Positions 1 to 7,626 of a stretch of DNA of 43,113 bases are shown piece after piece; position 1 is the first letter of the stretch, and every line of letters begins with the position of its first letter. The notes under the pieces are model-generated. The model made no database searches, was not told the DNA's origin, and worked only from the letters and a program-made list of their open reading frames with translations. Source of the DNA: Streptomyces pyxinae (GTDB lineage: Bacteria > Actinomycetota > Actinomycetes > Streptomycetales > Streptomycetaceae). The stretch lies in assembly GCF_024756275.1 (NCBI RefSeq), contig NZ_JANUGQ010000041.1, forward strand, positions 1-43,113. The letters run 5' to 3'. The translations under genes and the position numbers were made by a program.

Positions 1-310
1 GCGTTTCTTACTCTATCAGATCCTTTCGGTTCCGATTCCCCGTCGGAGCGGGGTTGTCTTTCCGGCCCTGCGGCCGTTCCGACGAGTGAGACTTTAGCGA
101 ATCCGAGCCCCCGACGCTAATCGGGGAGACGTCCGGTCGAACCTCTTCGAACGTCGATTCCACATTCCGCAAAAGCCCACGGAAAACGGCACGACAGTGC
201 GTCGTTCGTTTGGTGTGATTCTTGCGGGATGGCTGTCCGGGGACCGACCGGGGTCAGCGCTCACGTCGGACAACTCGGAGAACACTACGGATCGGGGCGG
301 GCCCTGTCAA
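1..310 (-). promoter_or_regulatory. rRNA operon promoter region and 5' leader (16S gene lies left of the window)
   Basis: Read on the minus strand, the last ~100 bases closely match the leader that precedes 16S rRNA in Streptomyces, including GGATCTGATAGAG then GAAACGC at the window edge and a short hairpin built on CGGCCGCAGGGCCG. Promoter-like pairs upstream are TTGACA (305-310) with TAGTGT (282-287) at a 17-nt spacer, TTCGAC (136-141) with TAGCGT (114-119) at 16 nt, and TAAAGT (91-96) without a good -35. Multiple tandem promoters are usual for Streptomyces rrn operons. The first -35 overlaps the proC stop codon. The leader identity is from memory. No protein gene is supported here. Confidence 0.72.
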
Positions 311-1116
311 CCGTTGCCGGTGGCCAGCTCGCGGCTGCGGTCGCGGGCCGCTTCGAGGGCGGCGATCAGGGCGGCGCGTACCCCGTGGTTCTCCAGTTCG
401 CGGATGGCGCTGATGGTGGTGCCGGCCGGGGAGGTCACCGCCTCACGGAGCTTCACCGGGTGCTCGCCGCTGTCCCGGAGCATCACGGCGGCGCCGATGG
501 CGGCCTGCACGATCAAGTCGTGGGCCTGGGCGCGGGGCAGACCGAGCAGGATCCCGGCGTCGGTCATCGCCTCGACCAGGAAGTAGAAGTAGGCCGGGCC
601 GGAGCCGGAGAGCGCGGTGGCGGCGTCCTGCTGGGACTCGGGCACCCGGAGGGTCTTGCCGACGCCGCCGAAGATCGCCTCGGCATGGGCGAGGTGCTCG
701 GGGGTGGCGTGGCCGCCCGCCGAGATGACGGACATGCCCTCGTCCACCAGGACCGGGGTGTTGGGCATGACCCGGACCACCGGGGTGCCGGCGGTGAGCC
801 GCTCCTCGATGAAGGTGGTGGTGATGCCGGCGGCGGCGCTGATGACCAGCCGGTCGGCGGTGACGTGCGGGGACAGCTCGTCCAGCAGACGGCCCATGTC
901 CTGCGGCTTCACCGCCAGAATGAGGATGTCGGCGCGCTTGGCGGCCTCGGCGTTGGTGACGGTCTCGACGCCGTAGCGGGCGCGGAGTTCCTCGGCGCGG
1001 TCGGCGCGGCGGGTGGTGACCAGCAGCTGGGCGGCTCGCCAGCCGGCCCGGATCATCCCGCTGAGCAGGGCCTCGCCGATCTTGCCGGTGCCGAGGACTG
1101 CGACTGTCTGGGTCAT
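307..1116 (-). CDS. proC: pyrroline-5-carboxylate reductase
   Basis: 269-residue NAD(P)H-dependent reductase for the last step of proline synthesis (1-pyrroline-5-carboxylate to L-proline), cytosolic. The N-terminal Rossmann motif VLGTGKIGEALLSGM follows the start. The C-terminal signature region contains ALSGSGPAYFYFLVEAMTDAG and SPAGTTISAIRELE, both diagnostic of ProC. The ATG at 1116 is chosen because an AGGTGA ribosome-binding site lies just upstream and the family fold begins here; a longer in-frame extension to 1212 adds only low-complexity residues. The length is normal. It stands alone: the next gene on the right is on the other strand, and an rrn promoter starts at its stop codon. 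I see no oddity in the protein. Confidence 0.96.
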   Translation of the reverse strand: MTQTVAVLGTGKIGEALLSGMIRAGWRAAQLLVTTRRADRAEELRARYGVETVTNAEAAKRADILILAVKPQDMGRLLDELSPHVTADRLVISAAAGITTTFIEERLTAGTPVVRVMPNTPVLVDEGMSVISAGGHATPEHLAHAEAIFGGVGKTLRVPESQQDAATALSGSGPAYFYFLVEAMTDAGILLGLPRAQAHDLIVQAAIGAAVMLRDSGEHPVKLREAVTSPAGTTISAIRELENHGVRAALIAALEAARDRSRELATGNG

Positions 1117-1424
1117 CGTTCCGTTCACCTCACCGCTGGGAGTGCGTACCGGGCCCGCCCCGAGGTCACGAGCCCTCCGTGGCCATCCTCGCACCGGCCC
1201 GCGGAGCACCACGGGACGGGCGGGCGGGCAGCGCTTCCTGGCGACGCGGGGCCGCGCTTCGCGACAGGTACCACCGGTGTCCGGACCGGCATCACCGCCA
1301 CGCCCCGGTGACCTTGCTTACAGTCCCCGAAGGTCTGGACCTTCCGCCGCTGTGCGCTGCCAGACTTCGGGCATCCCCGTCCGGGGATTCACGCATCACA
1401 CGGCCACGTCCCGACGAGGTGCAG
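1117..1424. other. 308-bp divergent intergenic region
   Basis: Separates proC (leftward) from the phospholipase gene (rightward). It should hold both promoters, but I cannot point to a convincing -35/-10 pair. The only gene-start signal is a GAGGTG-type ribosome-binding site at 1416-1421. No gene is supported. Confidence 0.5.
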
Positions 1425-4331
1425 ATGCCTTTGTCCTCCTTGACCGCGTACCCAAGAACCGCGTGCACCAGACCCGGCCGGACGACGCGAGAGGCACGCC
1501 GCCGCGGCAGGGCCCTCTTCGGGGCTCTGCTCACCCTGGTCCTCTCCCTCTCGGCCGTCACCCTGGGCGCCGCGCCCGCGTCGGCGAGCGACGCCTACAA
1601 CAGCATCACCAGCGCCTCCGCGGCCAACACCGACTGGATGTCCCGCGTCGCGGACGGCACCAGCCTGTCCTGGCTCTCGGTGCCCGGTACCCACGACAGC
1701 CTCGCGCTCTGCGGGGAGCGCGATCCGAGGACCGGGAACTGCGGGGGCGTCGCCACCAGCATCACCCAGACCCAGGAGAACCACGGGTTCAGCGCGAAGA
1801 CGCTGACCACCCAGTTCCGCGCCGGCATCAGGGCCCTCGACATCAGGGTCCGGCTCGACAAGGGCGACGAGGGACTGAAGTTCACGATCCACCACGGTGC
1901 CGCCTACCAGTACGCGAACTTCACCGACGTCCTGAACGCGACCCGTGACTTCCTGCGCGCCGAACCCGGCGAGACGGTGCTGCTGCACCTGAAGGCCGAG
2001 TGCGACGGCGGCGCTTTCGGCTGCGAGGACGCCGAAGGCTTCGGCACCGACGAGTGGCGCAAGAAGGTCTTCGACTCCTACCTGAACGGCCGCTCGTACA
2101 CCGGCAAGGGGGACGAGACCACGGAAGCCACGGCCTGGCGCGACCTGTTCTGGGCTCCGTCGGTGACCGGGAGCAGCCAGGCGGACCGCGTCCCGACCCT
2201 CGGGGAGGTGCGCGGGAAGGTGGTGCTGATGGGGTACCGGGCCACGCGGGGCAACATCTACGACGGGTACGGGATCAGGCAGCCGTATCCGGCCGGTGGC
2301 TCCAACAAGGAGTACGTGCAGGACGAGTACGAGGTCAGCACCATCAGCGACATCGCCGGCAAGTGGGAGAAGGTCCGGGCCCACCTGCGCAGGACCAACG
2401 GCACCTGGGACGCGTCGCGGCCCGGTGAGAAGGAGTACCCGTACCAGCCGGGCGCGCTGTACATCAACTACACCAGCGGCACCGGCGGCGGAGCCCACCC
2501 CTACACGGTGGCCGGCGGCACCCCCACGGCGACCGGGGTGAACTCCTTCCTCCGGCAGTGCCTCCGGGGAGACAATGGCCGCTGCCCCGAATTCCACCCC
2601 GGCCGCGGCGACAAGTTCGGCGGCCGGACCGGCCTGGACCGGCTCGGCGTCGTCATGATGGACTTCCCCGGCGGCAAGCTCATCGACGACATCATCGGCC
2701 GCAACCAGACCGGTGGCAGCACCCTCAGGGTCATGGTCGTCGGTGACTCCATGACCCAGGGCCACGAGGGCGACTACACCTGGCGCTACCGGCTGTGGCA
2801 GTGGTTCCGCGACCAGCGGGTGCCGGTGGACTTCGTCGGCCCCTACACCGGCACCAGGCCCCAGGACGAACCGTCCGCCCCGCAGCCGCCCCGCCTCCAG
2901 GGCGAACCGGAGCCGGCGCCCGGCCCGCCCCGGACATCGGGTGACTACGCCAGGGACGCGGAGGATTTCGACAGCGACCACTTCGCCGTCTGGGGACGGC
3001 AGGCCGCTCAGGACAAGACCCAGATCAAGGAGCAGGTCGCCAGGTACAAGCCGGACCTGATGCTCGTCGGTCTGGGCTTCAACGACATGGGCTGGTTCGT
3101 CAGCGACGCCTCCGGCACCCTCTCCAGCATGAAGACGCTGGTGGACGAGGCCCGCGCGGTCGAGCCGAACCTCAAGTTCGCCCTGGCCAACGTCCCCCAG
3201 CGGACGAAGATCGACGGCCGAGACGACCTGATCGCCAAGACGACCGAGTACAACAGGCTCCTGGCCGACGCCGTCCCCCGCTGGCACACGAGCACCTCGC
3301 CGGTCGCACTCGTCGACTGGCGGGGCGCCTACGACTGCGCGCCCGCCGGGTGCCCCGCCGCCTACGACGGACTCCACCCCAACGCCGTGGGCGAGTACCA
3401 GATCGCGGGCGCGTTCGGGTCCACCCTGCACAAGGAGTTCCACCTGGGCTCCTCCGCCCCCGGCTTCCCGACCACCGCTCCTCCCCGCCCCTCCGGCACG
3501 CCGGGCAACGTCAGGGCCGTCGCGGCGGACAGCGGCATCGTCGTCACGTGGGACGAGGTCTTCGGGGCGTACGGCTACGAGGTCCGCTCCCGGCCGGCCG
3601 GGGCTCCCGGCTGGAGCACCACGCGCGCCTTCGGCAACCGGCTCGACTCCACCTGGATCACCGAGGGCCAGACATGGGAGTACCAGGTCCGCGCGGACGG
3701 CGGCGGCACCATGTCCGAGTGGTCGGGGACCGTGAGCGCCACGGCCCATCCGAAGACCGCGCCCGGACCCGTGGGCATCGTCACCCGCCCCACCCCGACC
3801 GGTATCGACGTCGCCTGGGGCGCCCCGACCGGCCCGTACACCGACACCATCGACCGGTACGGCGTGATCACCTACGACCTGGACACCCCCGGCGCGTTCA
3901 TCGAGACCATCGGCACCCGCGACAAGGCCCTGCACTTCGGGAACCTGAAGCCGGGTCACCGTTACGCCGTGGCGATCCAGACCTGGAACAAGGCGGGCGG
4001 CGGCCTGCCCGCCGCCGGCCGGCCCGTCCTCGTCGGTGCCGGTACCCCCTCGGCCCCGACGGGACTGAAGGTCGTCTCCACGGACCCGACGACCGTCCAG
4101 CTGAACTGGACGGGCTCCGCCCAGGCGGCGGGGTACCGCGTGTGGATCCGCAACATCAACGACGGCAGTCCCTCCAGGGCCGAGGAGACGATCGCCCAGG
4201 GGACGAACCACGGGGTCGCGTTTCTGTACCCCGGGGTGTGGAACTACGAGTTCTGCGTGACGGCCGTCAACGGCGCGCTGGAATCGGGCAAGTCCCACTG
4301 CGTGGTCGCCCCGAGGCCGGCCGGCAGCTGA
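1425..4331 (+). CDS. secreted PI-PLC-type phosphodiesterase fused to an SGNH hydrolase and fibronectin III repeats
   Basis: 968-residue exported protein. Residues 1-45 form a signal peptide (Arg-rich start, hydrophobic core, ASA cleavage site). Residues ~60-420 resemble the X domain of bacterial phosphatidylinositol-specific phospholipase C: VPGTHDS gives His90 and IHHGAAYQYANF gives His157, matching the two catalytic histidines of Bacillus PI-PLC. Residues ~435-670 are a GDSL/SGNH hydrolase: GDSMTQG (Ser442), GFNDMG (Asn553), DGLHPN (Asp648, His651). Residues ~690-968 contain three fibronectin III modules. By family knowledge the first domain cleaves phosphoinositides or related lipids and the second is an esterase; the true substrates are unknown. 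The ATG at 1425 has a nearby GAGGTG site and puts the signal peptide at the N-terminus. A strong terminator follows. It is a single-gene unit. Confidence 0.88.
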   Translation: MPLSSLTAYPRTACTRPGRTTREARRRGRALFGALLTLVLSLSAVTLGAAPASASDAYNSITSASAANTDWMSRVADGTSLSWLSVPGTHDSLALCGERDPRTGNCGGVATSITQTQENHGFSAKTLTTQFRAGIRALDIRVRLDKGDEGLKFTIHHGAAYQYANFTDVLNATRDFLRAEPGETVLLHLKAECDGGAFGCEDAEGFGTDEWRKKVFDSYLNGRSYTGKGDETTEATAWRDLFWAPSVTGSSQADRVPTLGEVRGKVVLMGYRATRGNIYDGYGIRQPYPAGGSNKEYVQDEYEVSTISDIAGKWEKVRAHLRRTNGTWDASRPGEKEYPYQPGALYINYTSGTGGGAHPYTVAGGTPTATGVNSFLRQCLRGDNGRCPEFHPGRGDKFGGRTGLDRLGVVMMDFPGGKLIDDIIGRNQTGGSTLRVMVVGDSMTQGHEGDYTWRYRLWQWFRDQRVPVDFVGPYTGTRPQDEPSAPQPPRLQGEPEPAPGPPRTSGDYARDAEDFDSDHFAVWGRQAAQDKTQIKEQVARYKPDLMLVGLGFNDMGWFVSDASGTLSSMKTLVDEARAVEPNLKFALANVPQRTKIDGRDDLIAKTTEYNRLLADAVPRWHTSTSPVALVDWRGAYDCAPAGCPAAYDGLHPNAVGEYQIAGAFGSTLHKEFHLGSSAPGFPTTAPPRPSGTPGNVRAVAADSGIVVTWDEVFGAYGYEVRSRPAGAPGWSTTRAFGNRLDSTWITEGQTWEYQVRADGGGTMSEWSGTVSATAHPKTAPGPVGIVTRPTPTGIDVAWGAPTGPYTDTIDRYGVITYDLDTPGAFIETIGTRDKALHFGNLKPGHRYAVAIQTWNKAGGGLPAAGRPVLVGAGTPSAPTGLKVVSTDPTTVQLNWTGSAQAAGYRVWIRNINDGSPSRAEETIAQGTNHGVAFLYPGVWNYEFCVTAVNGALESGKSHCVVAPRPAGS

Positions 4332-4348
4332 CCGGCGCACACCCCGCG

Positions 4349-4407
4349 CCGCCGTACGCCGGGTGCCCCGGGGCCGCACCGGCCCTGGGGCACCCGGCGT
4401 ACGGCGG
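4349..4407. terminator. long hairpin terminator between convergent genes
   Basis: Perfect 21-bp arms at 4349-4369 and 4387-4407, with GGGCC/GGCCC pairing inside the 17-nt loop. It lies 18 nt after the phospholipase stop and before the end of the leftward ABC permease gene, so it could stop transcription from both sides. There is no U-tract, as is common for Streptomyces terminators. Confidence 0.8.
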
Positions 4408-4491
4408 TCCACCCGTCGTGGAGCGACGGGGCCCCGGCAGTTCCCGGCAGCCCCCGGCAAGTCCCTCGTGCGGGACGCCCGGCAGGGGCCC

Positions 4492-5229
4492 TCAGGCGGT
4501 GCGGCGGCGGAGGGTGGCGGCGCCGAGGGCCAGGACCAGCAGGGCGCAACCGGCGACGACCAGGGCGTCCCGGACGAAGCCGGCGGTGAGGTCGGTGTGC
4601 CGGACGACCTGGTTCATGCCGTCCACGGCGTACGACATGGGCAGCGCGTCGGAGAGCGCCTCCAGGGCGCGCGGCATCCGGTCGCGCGGGACCAGCAGTC
4701 CGCAGAGCAGCAGCTGGGGGAAGATCACGGCCGGCATGAACTGGACGGCCTGGAACTCGGAGGCGGCGAACGCCGAGACGAAGAGGCCCAGGGCGGTGCC
4801 GAGCAGGGCGTCGAGCAGCGCGACGAGCATCAGCAGCCAGGGCGAGCCGGCGGTGTCGAGGCCGAGCGCCCAGAGGGCGACCCCGGTGGTCAGCGCCGAC
4901 TGGACGAGGGCGAGCAGCCCGAAGGCGAGGGCGTACCCGCCGATCAGATCGGCCTTGCCGAGCGGCAGGGCGAGCAGCCGTTCCAGCGTGCCGGAGGTGC
5001 GTTCGCGCAGGGTGGCGATGGAGGTCACCAGGAACATGGTGATCAGCGGGAAGATGCCGAGCAGCGAGGCGCCGATGCGGTCGAAGGTGCCGGGGCTGCC
5101 GTCGTACACATAGCGGAGCAGTCCGGTCATCACCACGGGGACGAGCAGCAGCAGGGCGACGGTGCGCGGGTCGTGGCGGAGCTGGCGCAGCACCCGGGCG
5201 GCGGTGGCGAGCGTACGGGAGGGGTTCAT
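4492..5229 (-). CDS. ABC-2 type transporter permease
   Basis: 245 residues with about six hydrophobic segments, starting after a short basic N-terminus (ALLLLVPVVMTGLLRYVY). The RERTSGTLERLLALPLGKADLIGGY stretch is the conserved cytoplasmic loop of ABC-2 exporters. The LLCGLLVPRDRMPRALEALSDALPMSYAVDGMNQV region is the C-terminal signature of DrrB/daunorubicin-type permeases. It forms the membrane channel for the ATPase encoded just upstream. The two genes overlap by 4 bp (ATGA), so they are translationally coupled. The substrate is unknown: drug or lipid-like export is the family norm. The start is fixed by the overlap. Confidence 0.92.
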   Translation of the reverse strand: MNPSRTLATAARVLRQLRHDPRTVALLLLVPVVMTGLLRYVYDGSPGTFDRIGASLLGIFPLITMFLVTSIATLRERTSGTLERLLALPLGKADLIGGYALAFGLLALVQSALTTGVALWALGLDTAGSPWLLMLVALLDALLGTALGLFVSAFAASEFQAVQFMPAVIFPQLLLCGLLVPRDRMPRALEALSDALPMSYAVDGMNQVVRHTDLTAGFVRDALVVAGCALLVLALGAATLRRRTA

Positions 5230-6047
5230 GGGCGGGGCCGGCCTTTCTGTTCCTGCCGGTCCTCGTGGGTGCCGGCGGCGGCTGTGGGCGCCGCGCGGTC
5301 CACGAGGTGGAGGAACGCCGCTTCGACGGTGGGCCGGCCGGTGCTCCGGCGCAGGGCCTCGGGGGTGTCGTCGGCCAGGATCTCCCCGGCGCGCATGAGC
5401 AGCAGCCGGTCGCAGCGCTCCGCCTCGTCCATGACGTGCGAGGAGACCAGGAGGGTGGCGCCCCGGTCGGCGGCGATGCGGTGGAAGAGCTCCCAGAGGT
5501 CACGGCGGAGTACGGGGTCGAGCCCGACGGTCGGTTCGTCGAGGACGAGCAGCTCGGGCGTGCCGAGCAGGGCGACGGCGAGCGAGACCCGGCTGCGCTG
5601 GCCGCCGGAGAGGTTGCCGGCCAGGGCGTCGGCGTGGGAGGCGAGGTCCACGTCGGCGACGGCCCGCTCGACGGCCTCGGCGCGGGCGGCCCGGTGGCGG
5701 GCGCCGGGGCGGAGGACGGCGGCGAAGTAGTGCAGGTTCTGCCGGACGGTGAGGTCGTCGTAGACCGAGGGCGCCTGGGTGACATAGCCGACGCGGGCGC
5801 GCAGCTCCGGGTGGCCGGCCGGGCGGCCGAGGACGGTCAGGGCGCCGGTGACTCCGGCCTGGGTGCCGACCAGGGCGCGCATCAGGGTGGACTTGCCGCA
5901 GCCGGAGGGGCCGAGGAGGCCGGTGATCCGGCCCGGCTCCACGGAGAACGTCAGCGAGCGCAGCACGGTGCGCCCGCCGCGTACCACCGTGAGGTCGCGG
6001 GCTTCCACGGCGGCGGCTCCAGGGGCACCGTCCGTAAAATTCATCAT
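5226..6047 (-). CDS. ABC transporter ATP-binding protein
   Basis: 273 residues: the ATPase half of the exporter. Walker A is GPSGCGKST near residue 45, the Q-loop is YVTQAP, the signature is LSGGQRSR, Walker B is LLVLDEPTVGLD, and the H-loop His is in VSSHVMDEAERC. The C-terminus carries a Pro/Ala/Gly-rich tail. Two adjacent ATG codons (6047 and 6044) are possible starts and neither has a clear Shine-Dalgarno sequence. Both lie inside a 7-bp inverted repeat that looks like an operator. It is the first gene of the two-gene exporter operon. No regulator gene is adjacent, although such exporters often have a TetR or PadR repressor next door. Confidence 0.93.
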   Translation of the reverse strand: MMNFTDGAPGAAAVEARDLTVVRGGRTVLRSLTFSVEPGRITGLLGPSGCGKSTLMRALVGTQAGVTGALTVLGRPAGHPELRARVGYVTQAPSVYDDLTVRQNLHYFAAVLRPGARHRAARAEAVERAVADVDLASHADALAGNLSGGQRSRVSLAVALLGTPELLVLDEPTVGLDPVLRRDLWELFHRIAADRGATLLVSSHVMDEAERCDRLLLMRAGEILADDTPEALRRSTGRPTVEAAFLHLVDRAAPTAAAGTHEDRQEQKGRPRP

Positions 6048-6056
6048 GCGATGAAT
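6039..6056. promoter_or_regulatory. dyad overlapping the ABC operon start codon (candidate operator)
   Basis: ATTCATC-ATGC-GATGAAT is a perfect 7-bp inverted repeat covering both candidate ATG codons, in an AT-rich pocket within very GC-rich DNA. This geometry suits a dimeric repressor that blocks both transcription and translation start. The regulator is not identifiable from the window. Confidence 0.5.
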
Positions 6057-6149
6057 AATGGTCCGCGCGAAACCATCGCGTCAAGGCGTCTCGGGGCGCG
6101 GCGAAGCCGGCGGGACGGTGCCGGCGGGGCGGCTCCGGCGGAGCGCGAT

Positions 6150-6330
6150 GGCGTACGGCTCCCGGTCGACGGCAGCCCGTCAGCGACACGGGTCAACGGC
6201 ACAACGGCTCCCGGTCGGCAGCAGCCGGTCAGCGACGCGGGGGCCAACGGCTCCGGGTCGACGGCAACCGGTCAGCGACTGCGGGTCGACGGCGGCCGGC
6301 CAGCGGCAGCGCGTCAGCGACTGCGGGTCA
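6150..6330. repeat. degenerate intergenic tandem repeat
   Basis: The stretch between the ABC ATPase start and the next leftward gene is filled by variations on GGTCAGCGAC-nn-CGGGTC-nACGGC, about five copies at irregular spacing of roughly 27-45 bp. The last copies run into the stop codon of the gene ending at 6328. No gene is supported in 6048-6327. Confidence 0.6.
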
Positions 6331-7053
6331 GCGGCGCTTGGGGCGCTTGCGGGCGGCCGGGTTGCCGGCCCGGGTGGCGCGGCGCTTCTCGTGCCGGGCG
6401 CGGGCCGCCTCGTACTCGGCGCGGTGCAGCTTCTCGCCGGGCGCCTCGGTGAGTGAGCGGAGGAAGTAGGCGAGCAGGGAGCCGATGAAGCCGATCGTCT
6501 TGAGGCTGCGGAGCGCGTCCTCGCGGGCCGGGTCGGCCGGGCGGCGGACGAAGCCCTCCCAGGTCTTGCGGAAGGCGATGGCGGAGCAGACGGCGAACAC
6601 GGCGACGACGAGGACATTGACGAAGCCGCCCACCTGGGCGATGGAGAGCCCCTGATAGGCGAACCGGAGGACGAAGGCCCCCGCCGCCGCGGCGAGGAGC
6701 GAGCCCACGGCGACCCCGGCGCGGCGGGCGCCGTATCCGCCGCCGTGGTCGACCCAGGTGGTGCCGAAGAACCGCAGCGGTTCGGGGACCGGCGCGGCGG
6801 CGGACCCGGCGGCGCGCTCGGCCCGGCCGCCACCCGTCCGCCCGCTCTCCCCGGTGCCCTCGCCGGTTCGTCCGGCGCGGCCGGGGCCGGGCTGCTCGGC
6901 CCGCCCGGCCCGGCCCGTCGTCCGGCCGGTGTCGGCGGGGCCAACGGTGTCGGCGGGGCGGTCGCCGCCGGGTCCGGATCCGGTGCCATGGCCGGCGCCG
7001 GTGCCGTGGCCGGAGGGACGGCTCTGGCCGCTCTGGTCGCTCTCGTCGCTCAC
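6328..7053 (-). CDS. conserved membrane protein of unknown function
   Basis: 241 residues. Residues 1-90 are Gly/Arg/Pro/Thr-rich and probably disordered. The rest has about three hydrophobic helices (VAVGSLLAAAAGAFVLRFAY, FVNVLVVAVFAVCSAIAF, IGFIGSLLAYFLRSL) and a very basic tail (HEKRRATRAGNPAARKRPKRR). I do not recognise the family. The GTG at 7053 has no ribosome-binding site but a GATAAT hexamer sits 7 nt upstream, indicating a leaderless mRNA. The gene lies alone between the ABC pair and the SH3 gene, all leftward. Confidence 0.78.
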   Translation of the reverse strand: MSDESDQSGQSRPSGHGTGAGHGTGSGPGGDRPADTVGPADTGRTTGRAGRAEQPGPGRAGRTGEGTGESGRTGGGRAERAAGSAAAPVPEPLRFFGTTWVDHGGGYGARRAGVAVGSLLAAAAGAFVLRFAYQGLSIAQVGGFVNVLVVAVFAVCSAIAFRKTWEGFVRRPADPAREDALRSLKTIGFIGSLLAYFLRSLTEAPGEKLHRAEYEAARARHEKRRATRAGNPAARKRPKRR

Positions 7054-7060
7054 GAGGTCG

Positions 7061-7066
7061 ATTATC
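7061..7066 (-). promoter_or_regulatory. -10 element for a leaderless mRNA
   Basis: GATAAT on the minus strand, 7 nt before the GTG start at 7053. It has the critical A at position 2 and T at position 6. This is the best match to TATAAT among the leaderless set in this window. Confidence 0.55.
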
Positions 7067-7163
7067 CCCGCCGGGACGTGCTCCCCGGCGGGGGGTTTGT
7101 CCCGTTCACGGCTTCCCGTCAGTGGACGGGGGCGCGAACGGGACGGTCGGTGCGATCAGCGGG

Positions 7164-7466
7164 TCAGGAGCAGCGCGGCGCCACGTAGCCGTCGCTGCCG
7201 GTGCGGACATAGGCGTCGGAGACGTACTGTCCGTTGCCGATGCAGTCCCAGACGTTGGTGGTGCCGTACGGGCCGGTGACCCGCTCTCCGGGCTGCTGGC
7301 AGTTGATCGGCACGCTCGCGTTCTCCGGAAGGACCCGGACGAGATCGTACGTAGTGCCCGGACCGCTGCGTACATTGACGCGGACGTTGGGCGCGACCGG
7401 ATAGCGCGGAACCGCGAGCGCGGCAGCGGCCTTCACCGGTCCTTCGGTGACTTCTTCGATGGCCAT
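7164..7466 (-). CDS. small bacterial SH3-domain protein
   Basis: 100 residues. NVRVNVRSGPGTTYDLVRVLPENASV is the start of a bacterial SH3 (SH3b) fold, followed by INCQQPGERV, NVWDCIGNGQYVSDAYV and a final CS, so it has three cysteines. Such domains bind peptidoglycan or act as protein adaptors. No signal peptide is visible, which is odd because most Streptomyces relatives are secreted. The ATG at 7466 is preceded by a GGGGGAGGA ribosome-binding site, which decides the start over a longer version to 7505. It is transcribed away from the kinase gene across a 160-bp gap. Confidence 0.82.
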   Translation of the reverse strand: MAIEEVTEGPVKAAAALAVPRYPVAPNVRVNVRSGPGTTYDLVRVLPENASVPINCQQPGERVTGPYGTTNVWDCIGNGQYVSDAYVRTGSDGYVAPRCS

Positions 7467-7626
7467 GACGGATCGTCCTCCCCCGTGGCGCTGTGCCCCC
7501 TGCACGTGCGCCGCGCGCAGGCTATCAAGCCCGGCTGGTTTCGCACGAGGGATCGACTAGTCTCGGTGCGTCACGCGCGTGGCGCGTCCGGGCGTCGCCC
7601 CGGACCACAACACTCGGGGGTGGGCG

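Noticed and set aside
94..285. 63-codon frame on the minus strand at the left edge
   Set aside because: It overlaps promoter and leader sequence typical of an rRNA operon, has no ribosome-binding site and no recognisable family.
229..1311. Long plus-strand frame opposite proC
   Set aside because: Antisense to a certain gene; composition reflects the third-position GC bias of the real frame.
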